Shown here piece by piece: positions 33,860 through 43,359 of a stretch of 64,000 bases of DNA. The number at the start of each line of letters is the position of its first letter. Positions within the stretch are counted from its first letter, which is position 1. The DNA lies in contig CAVTJR010000003.1 in assembly GCA_963735115.1 (NCBI GenBank), forward strand, positions 1,674,001 through 1,738,000, in the 5' to 3' direction. Source of the stretch: JAKACA01 sp963735115. GTDB lineage: Bacteria > Actinomycetota > Acidimicrobiia > Acidimicrobiales > Bog-793. A program made the translations under genes and the position numbers. Under the pieces are notes generated by a model. That model ran no database searches and was not told the origin of the DNA. It was given only the letters and a program-made list of their open reading frames with translations.

Positions 33860-35503
33860 TCAGCCAATTGAAAAGGCTAGGTACTGGTGGACCGACCGCA
33901 CCGCGGAGGAGCCCTCGCCTACCGCCGCCGCCACCCGCTTGGTAGATCCCGAACGCAAGTCGCCGACGGCGAAGAGGCCTGGATGGCTGGTCTCGAACGG
34001 TAACGGCAGCCGCCCGAGCGTCTTCCAACCCTCATGGCGCTGATCCGGAGCCAGCGAGAGGTCGGTGAGCACAAAGCCTCGTTCATCAAGGGCTGCGCAG
34101 CCAGACAGCCAGCCAGAGGAAGGATCGGCTCCGATGAACGAGAACAATCCGGCGCATTCGACGAGGGTTTCGCCGTCGGGTCCCTTGAGACGGAGGGCCC
34201 GCAGGGTCTCGTCTCCTTCCAGGGCGACAACAGTCGTGCGCTTTCGGAGAGTGATGTGAGGATCTGCGTCGATGCGTTCAACCAGATAGCGCGACATACC
34301 TTTGTTCAGATCCGGTGCCCGGATGACAAGGGTCACCGCACATCCTCTTTGGCTCAAGAAGATCGCCGCTTGCCCTGCGGAGTTGCCGCCACCGACGACC
34401 ACGACTGGTGCAATTCCGCACATCCGTGACTCCATCTCGGTGGCGGCGTAGTAAACACCGTTTCCTTCGAAGTCACTGAGACGTGATGCGGCCAGTCGGC
34501 GGTAAGCAGCGCCCGTCGCGGCGATCACGGCCCGCCCGGCGACATCGCTCCCGTCGCTGAAACGGACCACTAGATGTCCAGCTTGGTTGCGAAGGGACTC
34601 AGCTGTGCAGGGAACCGTGAGATTGGCTCCGAATTTCTCGGCCTGGATCACGGCTTGCTGGGTGAGGTCCGAGCCGGAGATGCCCAAAGGAAACCCGAGA
34701 TAGTTCTCGATCCGTGAGCTCGCCCCCGCTTGTCCGCCCGGCGCGCTCATCTCCACTCCGAGGGTGCGCAGCCCTTCCGAGGCGCCGTACACCGCCGCGG
34801 CGAGACCGGCTGGGCCGCCGCCCACGACGACCAGGTCAAAGCAGCGCTCGGGCAGGCTCTCGACCGTCAGTCCGAGATAGCTCGCCAGCTCGCCGGGAGT
34901 TGGTCGACGCAGCACGGACCCGGTGGCAATGACCACAGGAAGCTCATTCGCCGCTATCCCGAGCCCGCGCAGGACATCTTCCACCTGCGAGTCACGATCA
35001 GGGTCCAGCCACTCGTGGGGCACGCGGGTCCACGCCAAGAACTCGCGAACCCGAAGCGACTCCGGCGAGAACTGCGACCCGATGACCCGGATAGCCGGCG
35101 CGGCCCCCGTCAGGAGGAGGGTGCGGCGAGCCACGAAGGCAGCCAGGATGGTGTCGCCAAGCAGCGGCTTCGTTGCCATCAACTGTCGCAGCCGGTCTCG
35201 GGCGACCACGACGACCTCGCCTGACTTAACAACCCGTGCGGACACAAAGACGCGCAGCCCGCTCAACATGTTGAGCTCGCCGAGAAAGCGACCGGGTCCG
35301 TGATGAGCGATGACGCTCTCACCGCCGTCGACTGTCACGACGATGTCGACCTCGGCGCTGATGAGGACGAAGAAGTCGTACGTGACATCGCCCTCCCGGT
35401 ACAAATACTCCCCCTCGCTCGCCGCGCGCCGAACGCCCAGCTCAGCGACGAGCGCAATATCGGTGGCGTCCAGAGTGGGAGCGGCCTCTGCCTCGTCTGC
35501 CAT
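33860..35503 (-). CDS. cNMP-binding domain fused to thioredoxin-reductase-like flavoprotein
   Basis: A 547-aa fusion from ATG 35503. Residues ~1-130 are a cyclic-nucleotide-binding (Crp-like) domain (GEYLYREGDVTYDFFVLISA, GPGRFLGELNMLSGL). A thioredoxin-fold segment follows (SPESLRVREFLAWTRVPHEW). Then comes an FAD/NAD(P) oxidoreductase with dinucleotide motifs LVVVGGGPAGLAAAVYG and VVVVGGGNSAGQAAIFLS and C-terminal LFAVGDLRSGSTKRVAAAVG. The redox CxxC of true thioredoxin reductase is missing; MESRMCGIAP has a single Cys. It probably links a nucleotide signal to NAD(P)H-dependent redox chemistry on an unidentified target. Confidence 0.87.
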   Translation of the reverse strand: MADEAEAAPTLDATDIALVAELGVRRAASEGEYLYREGDVTYDFFVLISAEVDIVVTVDGGESVIAHHGPGRFLGELNMLSGLRVFVSARVVKSGEVVVVARDRLRQLMATKPLLGDTILAAFVARRTLLLTGAAPAIRVIGSQFSPESLRVREFLAWTRVPHEWLDPDRDSQVEDVLRGLGIAANELPVVIATGSVLRRPTPGELASYLGLTVESLPERCFDLVVVGGGPAGLAAAVYGASEGLRTLGVEMSAPGGQAGASSRIENYLGFPLGISGSDLTQQAVIQAEKFGANLTVPCTAESLRNQAGHLVVRFSDGSDVAGRAVIAATGAAYRRLAASRLSDFEGNGVYYAATEMESRMCGIAPVVVVGGGNSAGQAAIFLSQRGCAVTLVIRAPDLNKGMSRYLVERIDADPHITLRKRTTVVALEGDETLRALRLKGPDGETLVECAGLFSFIGADPSSGWLSGCAALDERGFVLTDLSLAPDQRHEGWKTLGRLPLPFETSHPGLFAVGDLRSGSTKRVAAAVGEGSSAVRSVHQYLAFSIG

Positions 35504-35725
35504 GGTGGGAACCCTCTCTGCCCAAGACGCTGCCCAGGACTGCGAGCTGCTGAAACTTCTTAGCAAAGCCTGGGACGCTCTCGAGACGATCAACAGCCTC
35601 GGCTCGACCGCCGGACCTCCGGAGATGCTCGCAAGAACGAAGATGCAGAGCCCGATCCGGTACAGACTGGCCCATCGCCCATCGCCGCTGCGAAAAGGCT
35701 TCCCGATGGTTCGTGGCTTGAAACG

Positions 35726-36346
35726 CTATCCGTACGTCGGGTGCTGAGGCCAGCCCTCGGGCGAGTCCTCCCAGTCCTCCTGTCGTCCGTAGGGCATGAG
35801 ATCGAGGATGTTGTTGACGAACAGAATCCGATCGACGCCGCGGGCCGTCGTGCTGTAGGTGCGGTAGATATCATCGCCGTCGCGCAGGAACGCATTGAGC
35901 ATGAAGTAATCAGCACCGGTATCGTGGCTGAAGGTCGTGTCCCGCGATGACAGGAATGGCATGGTCCATCCCATGCGGGCCTTGTAGGCCTCGATCTGGG
36001 CGATCGGCATGTTCGAGACCGTCGCCCAGCTGACGCCGCAGTCAGCGAGCTCCGTCAGATCCGCCACGTTGTTCGTGAAGTGGGTGCAGCCCGGGCAGAA
36101 CTCGTCTGGGCCGTTGTCCATGAACTGATAGATGGCGAGCTGGTCTCGTCCTTCGAACAGCTCGAGCAGCGTTTGGGGACCATTCGGGCCTTCAAAGACG
36201 TAGTTGTCGAACCTCACCATCGGCAGCCGACGTCGCCGTGCAGCCAAGGCGTCCAGCTCCCGCGTGGCCTCCTTCTCGGCCTTCAGCAAGTCGTTCCGCT
36301 CCTGCTGCCACTCCTCTGCTGCCACGATCCTTGGCATCGCAACCAT
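35726..36346 (-). CDS. DUF899 thioredoxin-like protein
   Basis: A 206-aa DUF899 protein. ATG 36346 has AAGGAG five bases upstream. Family blocks are RIVAAEEWQQERNDLLKAEK, LAIYQFMDNGPDEFCPGCTH with a CPGC redox-like motif, ATVSNMPIAQIEAYKARMGW and FLSSRDTTFSHDTGADYFML. The fold is thioredoxin/AhpC-like. Catalysis has not been shown for the family as far as I know, but a peroxidase or disulfide role is plausible given the nearby redox flavoprotein. Confidence 0.88.
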   Translation of the reverse strand: MVAMPRIVAAEEWQQERNDLLKAEKEATRELDALAARRRRLPMVRFDNYVFEGPNGPQTLLELFEGRDQLAIYQFMDNGPDEFCPGCTHFTNNVADLTELADCGVSWATVSNMPIAQIEAYKARMGWTMPFLSSRDTTFSHDTGADYFMLNAFLRDGDDIYRTYSTTARGVDRILFVNNILDLMPYGRQEDWEDSPEGWPQHPTYG

Positions 36347-36658
36347 GTTCACTCCTTGATCGAGCTCGACCGTCCCGCGGGAGCTGCGGCGACGTCTCAT
36401 CCTTGCTTACACACTGCAGACTCCGCCCATCCGCCAAACTCATCGCGGGCAGTTTCACCCAAAAGGGGTGGATAGCACTCAGGGGCGCTGACCCGGTTTG
36501 AGCCTCGTCGCTGCGGGCGGCAGGAAAGGTGGCGCTCCTGGTAGCGCCTGGCATCTCGTCGAGCCTCACCCCGAGGTTCTAGTTGGTGCTGGCGGAGATG
36601 GTCGGACGTAAATGCTCGCTGTGACGGATGCGCGACCCACCTCGCTCGGCGGCAATCG
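36347..36658. other. Intergenic stretch without a recognisable gene
   Basis: No supportable coding frame lies between the DUF899 start and the end of the next minus-strand gene. It contains one clean inverted repeat, GGCGCT-CCTGGT-AGCGCC (36531-36548), downstream of the next minus-strand gene's stop, where it could act as a terminator stem. There is no U-tract. Confidence 0.4.
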
Positions 36659-37036
36659 TCAGGAGGCGTCGGAGCCTGCCGCCCCGAAGCCCGATGCCGT
36701 GACCTCCGCGATGCGATCGAGCGGCATCGCGGCTCGCTCGTTCACGCCTCTCACGGTCGCCTCACCGTCCGCCCGGAAGACGGACAGCACGATCTCGTCG
36801 CCGAGCAGCAGCAACGAGCCGGCGTGCTCGAGACGCAAGCCCTCCCACCGGGCGGACCGGATGGCGATTTCGAGACGTCGGAGGGCGGCTCGGAACCCCG
36901 CCTCGTCGATCCCCGGCCAGTAGTGCTCGACGAGGAACGTCGCTTCGGGTGGGGCGCCGGGCACCTCGCTCTGCGGCACCGTACCGAGGGTACGGGCGCC
37001 CCGGGGTTGCTGAAAGGGGTATCTACCCCTTTCCAC
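36659..37036 (-). CDS. DUF4242-like small protein
   Basis: A protein of up to 125 aa from GTG 37036. The core resembles the ferredoxin-like DUF4242/SCO4226 group: TFLVEHYWPGIDEAGFRAAL, then ALRRLEIAIRSARWEGLRLE, LLGDEIVLSVFRADGEATV and AAMPLDRIAEVTA. The first ~30 residues are non-homologous, so GTG at residue 20 or 25 may be the true start. It is divergent from the secreted protein gene by only 29 bases, so their promoters overlap the coding starts. Confidence 0.6.
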   Translation of the reverse strand: MERGRYPFQQPRGARTLGTVPQSEVPGAPPEATFLVEHYWPGIDEAGFRAALRRLEIAIRSARWEGLRLEHAGSLLLLGDEIVLSVFRADGEATVRGVNERAAMPLDRIAEVTASGFGAAGSDAS

Positions 37037-37065
37037 ACCTCCCTCGTCGCCCGGATGATCAGCTC

Positions 37066-38583
37066 ATGGCCGAACAGTCCCCTCTCCCCCGATCACGACC
37101 CTGTCGCCGACCGTCTCTGCGTGCGGCGCTCTCACTTCCGCTCGCCACTCTCGTCGCTTGCGCCGCCGTCGCCGCTGGCACCACCACGTCATCCGGTGCG
37201 ACCGCCCGGTTCCTGCCACGCCTCACGATGCGGGCGCCGGGACATTGGTCGCCCCTCGATCCCTCGCAGCCGCCGGCCGGAGAGGGTCCGCCGTCAGTCC
37301 TGATGAGCGCGTCGGGCACCGCGACGACCATCTGGCTGCGCAAGTTGTCCGGGACGCGATTCAGTTACGAGGTGGCCACGATCGCACCGGACGGCGCGCT
37401 CGGGAAGGCCACGGACATCTTTGGGTCTGACACGTGGCAGAGCCTCTCGCCTTGGCCGACCCTCCTCCCCTACGGGAAGGGGCTGATCGTGGTCTTCGAC
37501 GGCCAGCAGGGAAGCACGGGGCCGTACAGTCACAGCTGCGTCGTCGGCGCCGCCTCCTCGGCGTCCACTTGGGTCCTCCAGCCCTGGTCGCTCTCGAACG
37601 ACTGCGCGGACCCGGTCGGCGGGGCGACCGAGACGAACAAAGGGACGCTCTCGGCGGCCTGGCCGGAAGGACGGGGGATTCTCTACCGGATCGGCGTCTC
37701 GTCGACGATCCCGGCCGCCGGTCCCGACAACGACATCGCGGCGTTGGGCGCGGGAACGCCGTGGATCGCCAACGAGACGACCGACACGGCCGGCCACGTC
37801 TACGCAGCCTGGTGGCAGGACTTCTCCTCGCCATCCAGCGACGATGGCTACTACGTGAAGGACCTCACGGGCGGCGGCCCGGTCACGAAGGCGCCGGGCG
37901 CCGGCACGAACACGGTCAACACCCACGTCAATACCGGCGCCCAAGTGCCCATCGCCAGCACGAACTCTCATCCCGGCGTCTACCTCGCCTACTGTTCGAA
38001 CGGCTCGGTCTGCTCGGTGCTTCTCTGGCGGGTCGGATCTGCCAAGGCTCTCGTCGTCCCGCACTCCGCGGGCGCCTGGGACGTTGCCATCGCGGCTGGA
38101 CCCGATGGGCGAATCTGGGTGGCGTGGGACAATGGCCAGACGAACGCCGTCTCGACTGTGCGCACGAACAAGGCGGACACCGCCTTCGGGCCCGTGGAGA
38201 CCTACGCGACACCCTGTTCGGGTTTTGTGGACCTCGGCCTCGGGGGCGGAGAGTACGGACGCCTCGACCTCGTCATGCAGTGCGAGAACGAAGCGTTGAA
38301 CTGGGCGATGTACGTCACCCAGTCCCTCGCCGGCCTCTCGGTCAGCCCCGCACGGATCACGATCAGCAACAAGGTGGGTAACAAGGTCCTCCTCCGGGTG
38401 ACCGACGCCGGCGACGCCGTCTCGGGTGCCACGGTGACGGTCGACGGCAGGAGCGCGACGACGAGCTCGTCGGGTGTCGCCTACCTCTCGTTCCCGAAGG
38501 GTGTGCACAGGGGCCACTTCGCCGTGACCGCCTCTGCGCCCAACTACTACTCCGCCCATGGCGCCCTCGACATCGGGAGTTGA
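37066..38583 (+). CDS. Secreted protein of unknown function with C-terminal Ig-like domain
   Basis: A 505-aa exported protein: basic N-terminus (RSRPCRRPSLR) then hydrophobic AALSLPLATLVACAAVAAGT. The body has recurring beta-strand blocks such as GPPSVLMSASGTATTIWLRK, HVYAAWWQDFSSPSSDDGYY and GPDGRIWVAWDNGQTNAVST. These suggest a beta-propeller. The last ~90 residues (LSVSPARITISNKVGNKVLL, GATVTVDGRSATTSSSGVAY) look like a bacterial Ig-like/carboxypeptidase-regulatory domain. Similar to surface or adhesin-like proteins of soil actinobacteria; no enzymatic motif was found. Confidence 0.72.
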   Translation: MAEQSPLPRSRPCRRPSLRAALSLPLATLVACAAVAAGTTTSSGATARFLPRLTMRAPGHWSPLDPSQPPAGEGPPSVLMSASGTATTIWLRKLSGTRFSYEVATIAPDGALGKATDIFGSDTWQSLSPWPTLLPYGKGLIVVFDGQQGSTGPYSHSCVVGAASSASTWVLQPWSLSNDCADPVGGATETNKGTLSAAWPEGRGILYRIGVSSTIPAAGPDNDIAALGAGTPWIANETTDTAGHVYAAWWQDFSSPSSDDGYYVKDLTGGGPVTKAPGAGTNTVNTHVNTGAQVPIASTNSHPGVYLAYCSNGSVCSVLLWRVGSAKALVVPHSAGAWDVAIAAGPDGRIWVAWDNGQTNAVSTVRTNKADTAFGPVETYATPCSGFVDLGLGGGEYGRLDLVMQCENEALNWAMYVTQSLAGLSVSPARITISNKVGNKVLLRVTDAGDAVSGATVTVDGRSATTSSSGVAYLSFPKGVHRGHFAVTASAPNYYSAHGALDIGS

Positions 38584-38656
38584 CCACGGCGGAGCGCGGA
38601 GCGGCGGCCCGGCCCACCGCGTCGCCGACCAGTGGTGATCGTGGCACGATCTGTCG

Positions 38657-41395
38657 GTGGAACAGGAGGGGCCACTCGGTAGGAAGGCTGCCCTCGAGGA
38701 TCTTGACGGCTTCCTCGAGCGGGTGCCGGCAGGACTGGCCGCTCTTGCGATCACCGGGCCCGCCGGCATCGGGAAGTCGACCGTCTGGCGCGAGGGAGTG
38801 CGCCGCGCCGCCGCCGTCGGCTACGGCGTCTTGACAGCACGCCCCGCCCAGGCCGAGGGCTCGTTGGCCTTTGCCGGCCTCGGCGACCTCCTCGGCTCGC
38901 TCGGGGAAGACGCCTTCGAGGTCCTCCCGCCGGTGCAACGACACGCCATCGACGTCGCCCTGCTGCGCGCCCAGCCCGGGCGGGCCCTCATGGACCGCCG
39001 CGCCATCCCGGTGGCGCTGTTGTCGCTCGTCGAGAGCCTGGCAGCCACGAGGCCGCTCGTCATCGCGATAGATGACGCCCAGTGGCTCGACGAGGAGAGC
39101 GCCGCCAGTGTCTCCTTCGCTCTTCACCGCCTCGAGCATCTCCGGGTTGGGTTGATCGTGGCCGTACGGGACGAGGGGGAACGGACCCCGACCGTGGAGT
39201 CCGCCGTCGCCCCCGAGCGGCGCCACGAGGTGGTCCTCGGGCCGCTCAGCGCCGCCACCTTGCACTGGATCGTACGGAGGGAGCTCGGCGAGCAGCTTTC
39301 GAGACCCGTGCTCGCCCGCGTCGTCACCTCCTGCGGCGGCAACCCTTTCTATGCGCTGGAGATCGCCCGCGAGCTCGTGCGCGTCGGCATGCCGCGCTCC
39401 TGGGAGCCGCTGCCGGTGCCCGGCGAGCTGCGGACCTTGCTCCGCAGGCGAATGGGCCGCCTGCCCGCGAGCACGAAGCAGGCGCTCCTGCGTGCCTCCT
39501 GCTTGTCACAGCCGACGACGGCGATAGTGGACGCCGTGGCGCTCGGCCCGGCCGAGGAGGCCGGGATCGTCAAAGTCGATCAGACCGGGCGTGTCCGCTT
39601 CACGCACCCCCTGCTTGCCTCAGCCGTGAGCGACGCCGCCTCCGCCGCCCGCCGACGAGCGGTCCATGGTGAGCTGGCCGGTGACGTGGGCGACCCGGAG
39701 GAAAGCGCCCGGCACCTCGCCCATTGCGTGGTCGGGCCGGACGAGGAAGTGGCCGCCCGGCTCGCCGAAGCAGCGGCTCGGGCCGCCGGCCGCGGCGCGA
39801 TGCCCACCGCCCTCGACCTTGCCCGCCGGGCCGTCGAGCTGACGCCCGAGCGGACGTCTCAGGCGGCGATGCGCCGGGTGATCTCCTTCAGCGAGTACAG
39901 CGTCCTCGCCGGCGGGGATCCGGCCGAGGCCCGCACTGCGCTCGAATCGAGCCTCGCCGTCTGCTCTGACGGGAACCTGCGGGCCGAGGTCTTGCTGAGG
40001 CTCGCCTCCACGGCACGAGAGGCCTACCAGCTGGCAGACGGCTACGCACGGCTGATGAGCGCCCTCGAGGAGACGACCGACAAGGAGCTGGCGGCGCGCA
40101 TCCACATGCTGGCGGTCTGGATGGCCGATTCCGACGCAGCCCACGGCATGAAGCACTGCGACGCCATCTTCGAGCTGATCGACGAGACCGAGAACCCGGC
40201 TATCTACTCGCAGGCGCTCATGCACCGCGCCTATCTCCAGCTCATCAGCGGCCAGGGTGCCGACGACGGCGCCATCGAGCGCGGCCGCGCCCTCGAGGAG
40301 ATGGCCGTCCGGCAAGGCTCCCGAGAGCGCAGCCCGGTGGGCGTCATCTGGCGGCTCTTGGAGGACGACCTCGACGGGGCCTACGCCGCCCATGTGGGGC
40401 GGCTCGAGTGGGCCCGGCAGGTGGGTGAACGGATGCTCGAGATGTCGATGACCCGTTTTCTGTCGGCGATCGAGCTGTGGCGGGGCAACTGGGACGAGGC
40501 GGAGCACTGGGCCCTGACGCTGGCCGACATGGTCGAGGAGTCGGGTTCCAGCCGGTACCGAGACGGCGCCCTCTTCGCCCGAGGCATGGTGGACGCCCAT
40601 CGCGGACACCTCGAGCGTGCCGAGCAGGAGGGGTGGGAGTCGCTCGCCTTGGCGTCCCAGGTAGCCGGGCTGAATGCCGTCGCCCCTCGGCAGCTGCTCG
40701 GCTTCGTCGCCCTCTCACGGGGCGACCTTGAGGCTGCCGCCGAGCAGTACTGGCATGCGAACGCCATCATGGAGTCGGTCGGTCAACGGGAACCTGCGCA
40801 GGAGCGCTTCCAGGGCGACTTGACCGAGACCGTGATCGGCCTAGGCGACCTCGACCGTGCCGCCGAGCTCGTCGCGTCGCTCGAGGAGCGGGCAAGGGCC
40901 TTCCCGAGGCCGTGGAACCTCGTGATGAGGGCCCGTTGCGGGGGCTTGCTCTCGTCGGCGAGAGGAGACACCGAGGCGGCCCTCGCGGCCATGCAGGAGG
41001 CGCTCACCCACCACGACCGCCTCCCGATGCCCTTTGAACGGGCACGCACGCTGCTCGCCTACGGGCAGCTCCTCCGGCGCGTGAAGCAGCGGCGAGCGGC
41101 GAGAGCCGTGTTGACCGATGCCCTCGACGTCTTCGTCCGGCTCGGCTCGCCGCTATGGGCGGAGCGAGCTCGTGACGAGCTGAAGCGGCTCCCCGTCCGT
41201 CCCACCCGCTCCGCCCTGACCCCCACGGAGGAAGAGATCGCCAAGCTGGCGGCGACGGGGTTGACGGCGAGGCAGATCGCCGAGCGGGCCTTCCTCAGCA
41301 GGAAGACCGTGCAGCGCAACCTGGAACGCGTGTACGTGAAGCTCGGGGTGCACTCGCGAGCCGAGCTCGGCCGAGTGATGGCGGAGCGCTCCTGA
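38657..41395 (+). CDS. LuxR-family (LAL-type) ATPase transcriptional regulator
   Basis: A 912-aa regulator. The N-terminal STAND/AAA ATPase has Walker A GPAGIGKST (34-42) and Walker B LVIAIDDAQWLDEESAASVS. A middle TPR-like helical region spans roughly residues 330-840. The C-terminal LuxR helix-turn-helix is LTPTEEEIAKLAATGLTARQ then SRKTVQRNLERVYVKLGVHS. The GTG start at 38657 is supported by the immediate LGRKAALEDLDGFL motif. LAL regulators sense a small molecule or protein in an ATP-dependent way and activate metabolic operons. The gene directly downstream is a decayed GH15 enzyme, a possible former target. Confidence 0.9.
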   Translation: MEQEGPLGRKAALEDLDGFLERVPAGLAALAITGPAGIGKSTVWREGVRRAAAVGYGVLTARPAQAEGSLAFAGLGDLLGSLGEDAFEVLPPVQRHAIDVALLRAQPGRALMDRRAIPVALLSLVESLAATRPLVIAIDDAQWLDEESAASVSFALHRLEHLRVGLIVAVRDEGERTPTVESAVAPERRHEVVLGPLSAATLHWIVRRELGEQLSRPVLARVVTSCGGNPFYALEIARELVRVGMPRSWEPLPVPGELRTLLRRRMGRLPASTKQALLRASCLSQPTTAIVDAVALGPAEEAGIVKVDQTGRVRFTHPLLASAVSDAASAARRRAVHGELAGDVGDPEESARHLAHCVVGPDEEVAARLAEAAARAAGRGAMPTALDLARRAVELTPERTSQAAMRRVISFSEYSVLAGGDPAEARTALESSLAVCSDGNLRAEVLLRLASTAREAYQLADGYARLMSALEETTDKELAARIHMLAVWMADSDAAHGMKHCDAIFELIDETENPAIYSQALMHRAYLQLISGQGADDGAIERGRALEEMAVRQGSRERSPVGVIWRLLEDDLDGAYAAHVGRLEWARQVGERMLEMSMTRFLSAIELWRGNWDEAEHWALTLADMVEESGSSRYRDGALFARGMVDAHRGHLERAEQEGWESLALASQVAGLNAVAPRQLLGFVALSRGDLEAAAEQYWHANAIMESVGQREPAQERFQGDLTETVIGLGDLDRAAELVASLEERARAFPRPWNLVMRARCGGLLSSARGDTEAALAAMQEALTHHDRLPMPFERARTLLAYGQLLRRVKQRRAARAVLTDALDVFVRLGSPLWAERARDELKRLPVRPTRSALTPTEEEIAKLAATGLTARQIAERAFLSRKTVQRNLERVYVKLGVHSRAELGRVMAERS

Positions 41396-41403
41396 GTCTC
41401 GAA

Positions 41404-42483
41404 GTGCGGGCCCTCGCTGTAGGCGAGTGCGACGCGCTCGGGGTCTCGATCCCGGCGTGGGCCGCCATTTGGCGGCCAAGCCGTGACGAGGGGCGATGGC
41501 GACGCTGGTTCGACGGCATCGCCGGTGCGCTCCCCCATCGCGAGATAGCGCTTCGCAGCCGTTTGACCCTCAGGCTCTTGACCTATTCACCATCGGGCGC
41601 CCCGGTCGCCGCACCCACCAAGTCGCTCCCCGAGAACCTGGGCGGGATCCGCAACTGGGACTACCGCTTCGCCTCGTCCCGCGACGCCAGCATCGGCGTA
41701 GGAGCCTTCCTCGGCCTTGGGCACGTCCGCGAGGCTCGGCGCTTCCTGGCCTGGCTTTTGCATGCCAGCCGCCTCGAGCGGCCCCGGCTTCCGGTGCTGC
41801 TCACCCTGCACGGGCGTCACCCACCTGCCGAGAGCTCGCCGGCTGGCCCGGTTACTCGATGAGCCGACCGGTGCGGATCGGCAATGCCGCCGCCGAGCAG
41901 CACCAGCTCGACGGCTACGGCTGGGTCCCCGACCCCGCCTGGCTGCTCGTTTCTGCAGGGCATCACCTCTACTCCGAGTCGTGGCGGGCGATGCGCGGCT
42001 TTGCCGACGAGGTGGCGCGACGTTGGACCGCGCCAGACGCCGGCATCTGGGAGGTCCGAGGCGAAGGCGCCCATCAGGTGCATTCCAAGCCCATGGCCTG
42101 GCTCGCCCTCGACCGAGCCTTGCGCATCGCCGCCACCCACCGCACGCCAGCACGACAAGTCTGCCGATGGCTGACCGAGCGCGACGCCATCGCCGCCGAC
42201 GTCACCGCCCGAGGCTTCAAAACTGCGATTGGCAGCTACACCCGCGCTTACGGCTCGACCGATCTCGACGCATCCGTGCTCCTGCTCCCGCTCTTCGATC
42301 TCGACAGCGGACGAAAGGTCGAAGCGGCCGACTTGCTCGACGAACTGCTCAACCTGGCCGGCCCCCTCGGGCTCTATGGCGAAGAAATGCACCCGGCCAC
42401 TCACCACCACCTCGGGAACTACCCGCAAGCCCTCACCCACGCTGGCTTGGGTCCAGGCCTTGCTGTCGTTGCAGGCGGAGTAA
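41404..42483 (+). pseudogene. Decayed GH15 glucoamylase/trehalase-like gene
   Basis: GH15 catalytic-domain segments are spread over three frames. RSRLTLRLLTYSPSGAPVAA and NLGGIRNWDYRFASSRDASI are in the first. After a frameshift near 41830 come SRPVRIGNAAAEQHQLDGYG, the general-acid region GIWEVRGEGAHQVHSKPMAW, GSYTRAYGSTDLDASVLLLP and GLYGEEMHPATHHHLGNYPQ. One extra G near 42447 then restores VQALLSLQAE and a stop at 42481-42483. The ~220-residue N-terminal domain is missing, and about 50 residues are deleted after LFDLDSG. Multiple lesion types make this a real pseudogene. Intact relatives are cytoplasmic glucoamylases or trehalases. Confidence 0.8.
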
Positions 42484-42741
42484 CCCAACGCTGGGAGATC
42501 CGGCTGGTCGCTCGAGACGGCCGATCGACCAGGAGTTCGCGTAGCCCACCGCGGCACCGTGGGACGCAGGAGAGCCCGCACACCGATTTGTCCGCGGGCA
42601 TGTTGCGAACGGCGATAGCTGGCTTTCACGGTGTTCCCGCTGACCTTCCGGCCCCTGCGCTACGTCGTCCGGCCAACCTGCAAGCGGGCCGTTCGGGTAC
42701 ATTGCCGCGACACGTCCGTCGGCTCCGTGATTGGACTTGAT

Positions 42742-43359
42742 GTGAGCAGCGATGAGCAGCTGAACTCAGAGGAGCCGGCGAGTGAGACCGCAGGCGTCAT
42801 GCGGACTCACCGTCTCGAGGCCTTCAGTGACGGCGTGATGGCCGTGATCATCACGATCATGGCCTTTGAGCTCAAGGCGCCACATGGCACGGATTTGGCC
42901 GCCCTCCGTCACCAGCTGCCACCGTTACTGGTTTACATGCTCAGCTTCACCTATATCGGCATCTACTGGAACAACCATCACCACCTGCTACGCCAGACCG
43001 AACGGATCAGCGGCGCTGTCATGTGGGCGAATCTCCACCTTTTGTTCTGGCTGTCGCTCGTCCCGGTTCTCACCGAGTGGGTGGGGACGTCCTACCACCA
43101 CACCGAGCCGGCCGCCGCCTACGGGACGGCCGCGCTGGCGGCGGCTGTGGCCTACTGGGCGCTCATACGGACCATCATCCGTGCCAACCCCGACTCGGTT
43201 GTTTCCCGGTCAATCGGCTCGGACAGGAAGGGCGTCCTCTCGATCGTCATTTACGCGGCTGCGATTGGTCTCGCCTTTGTGACTCCGTGGATCTCGTATG
43301 CCTTGTACGTGCTCGTAGCGATGATATGGATCGTCCCTGACCGCCGCCTCGTGCGGTGA
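42742..43359 (+). CDS. TMEM175-family potassium channel-like protein
   Basis: A protein of about 205 aa with six hydrophobic segments and the signature RLEAFSDGVMAVIITIMAFE (FSDG motif in helix 1), as in bacterial TMEM175 channels (DUF1211), which conduct potassium as tetramers. Further motifs are YIGIYWNNHHHLLRQTERIS and MWANLHLLFWLSLVPVLTEW. GTG 42742 is one candidate start; ATG 42799 (MRTHRLEAF) is equally plausible. The 3' 113 bases overlap the convergent flavoprotein frame. Confidence 0.82.
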   Translation: MSSDEQLNSEEPASETAGVMRTHRLEAFSDGVMAVIITIMAFELKAPHGTDLAALRHQLPPLLVYMLSFTYIGIYWNNHHHLLRQTERISGAVMWANLHLLFWLSLVPVLTEWVGTSYHHTEPAAAYGTAALAAAVAYWALIRTIIRANPDSVVSRSIGSDRKGVLSIVIYAAAIGLAFVTPWISYALYVLVAMIWIVPDRRLVR

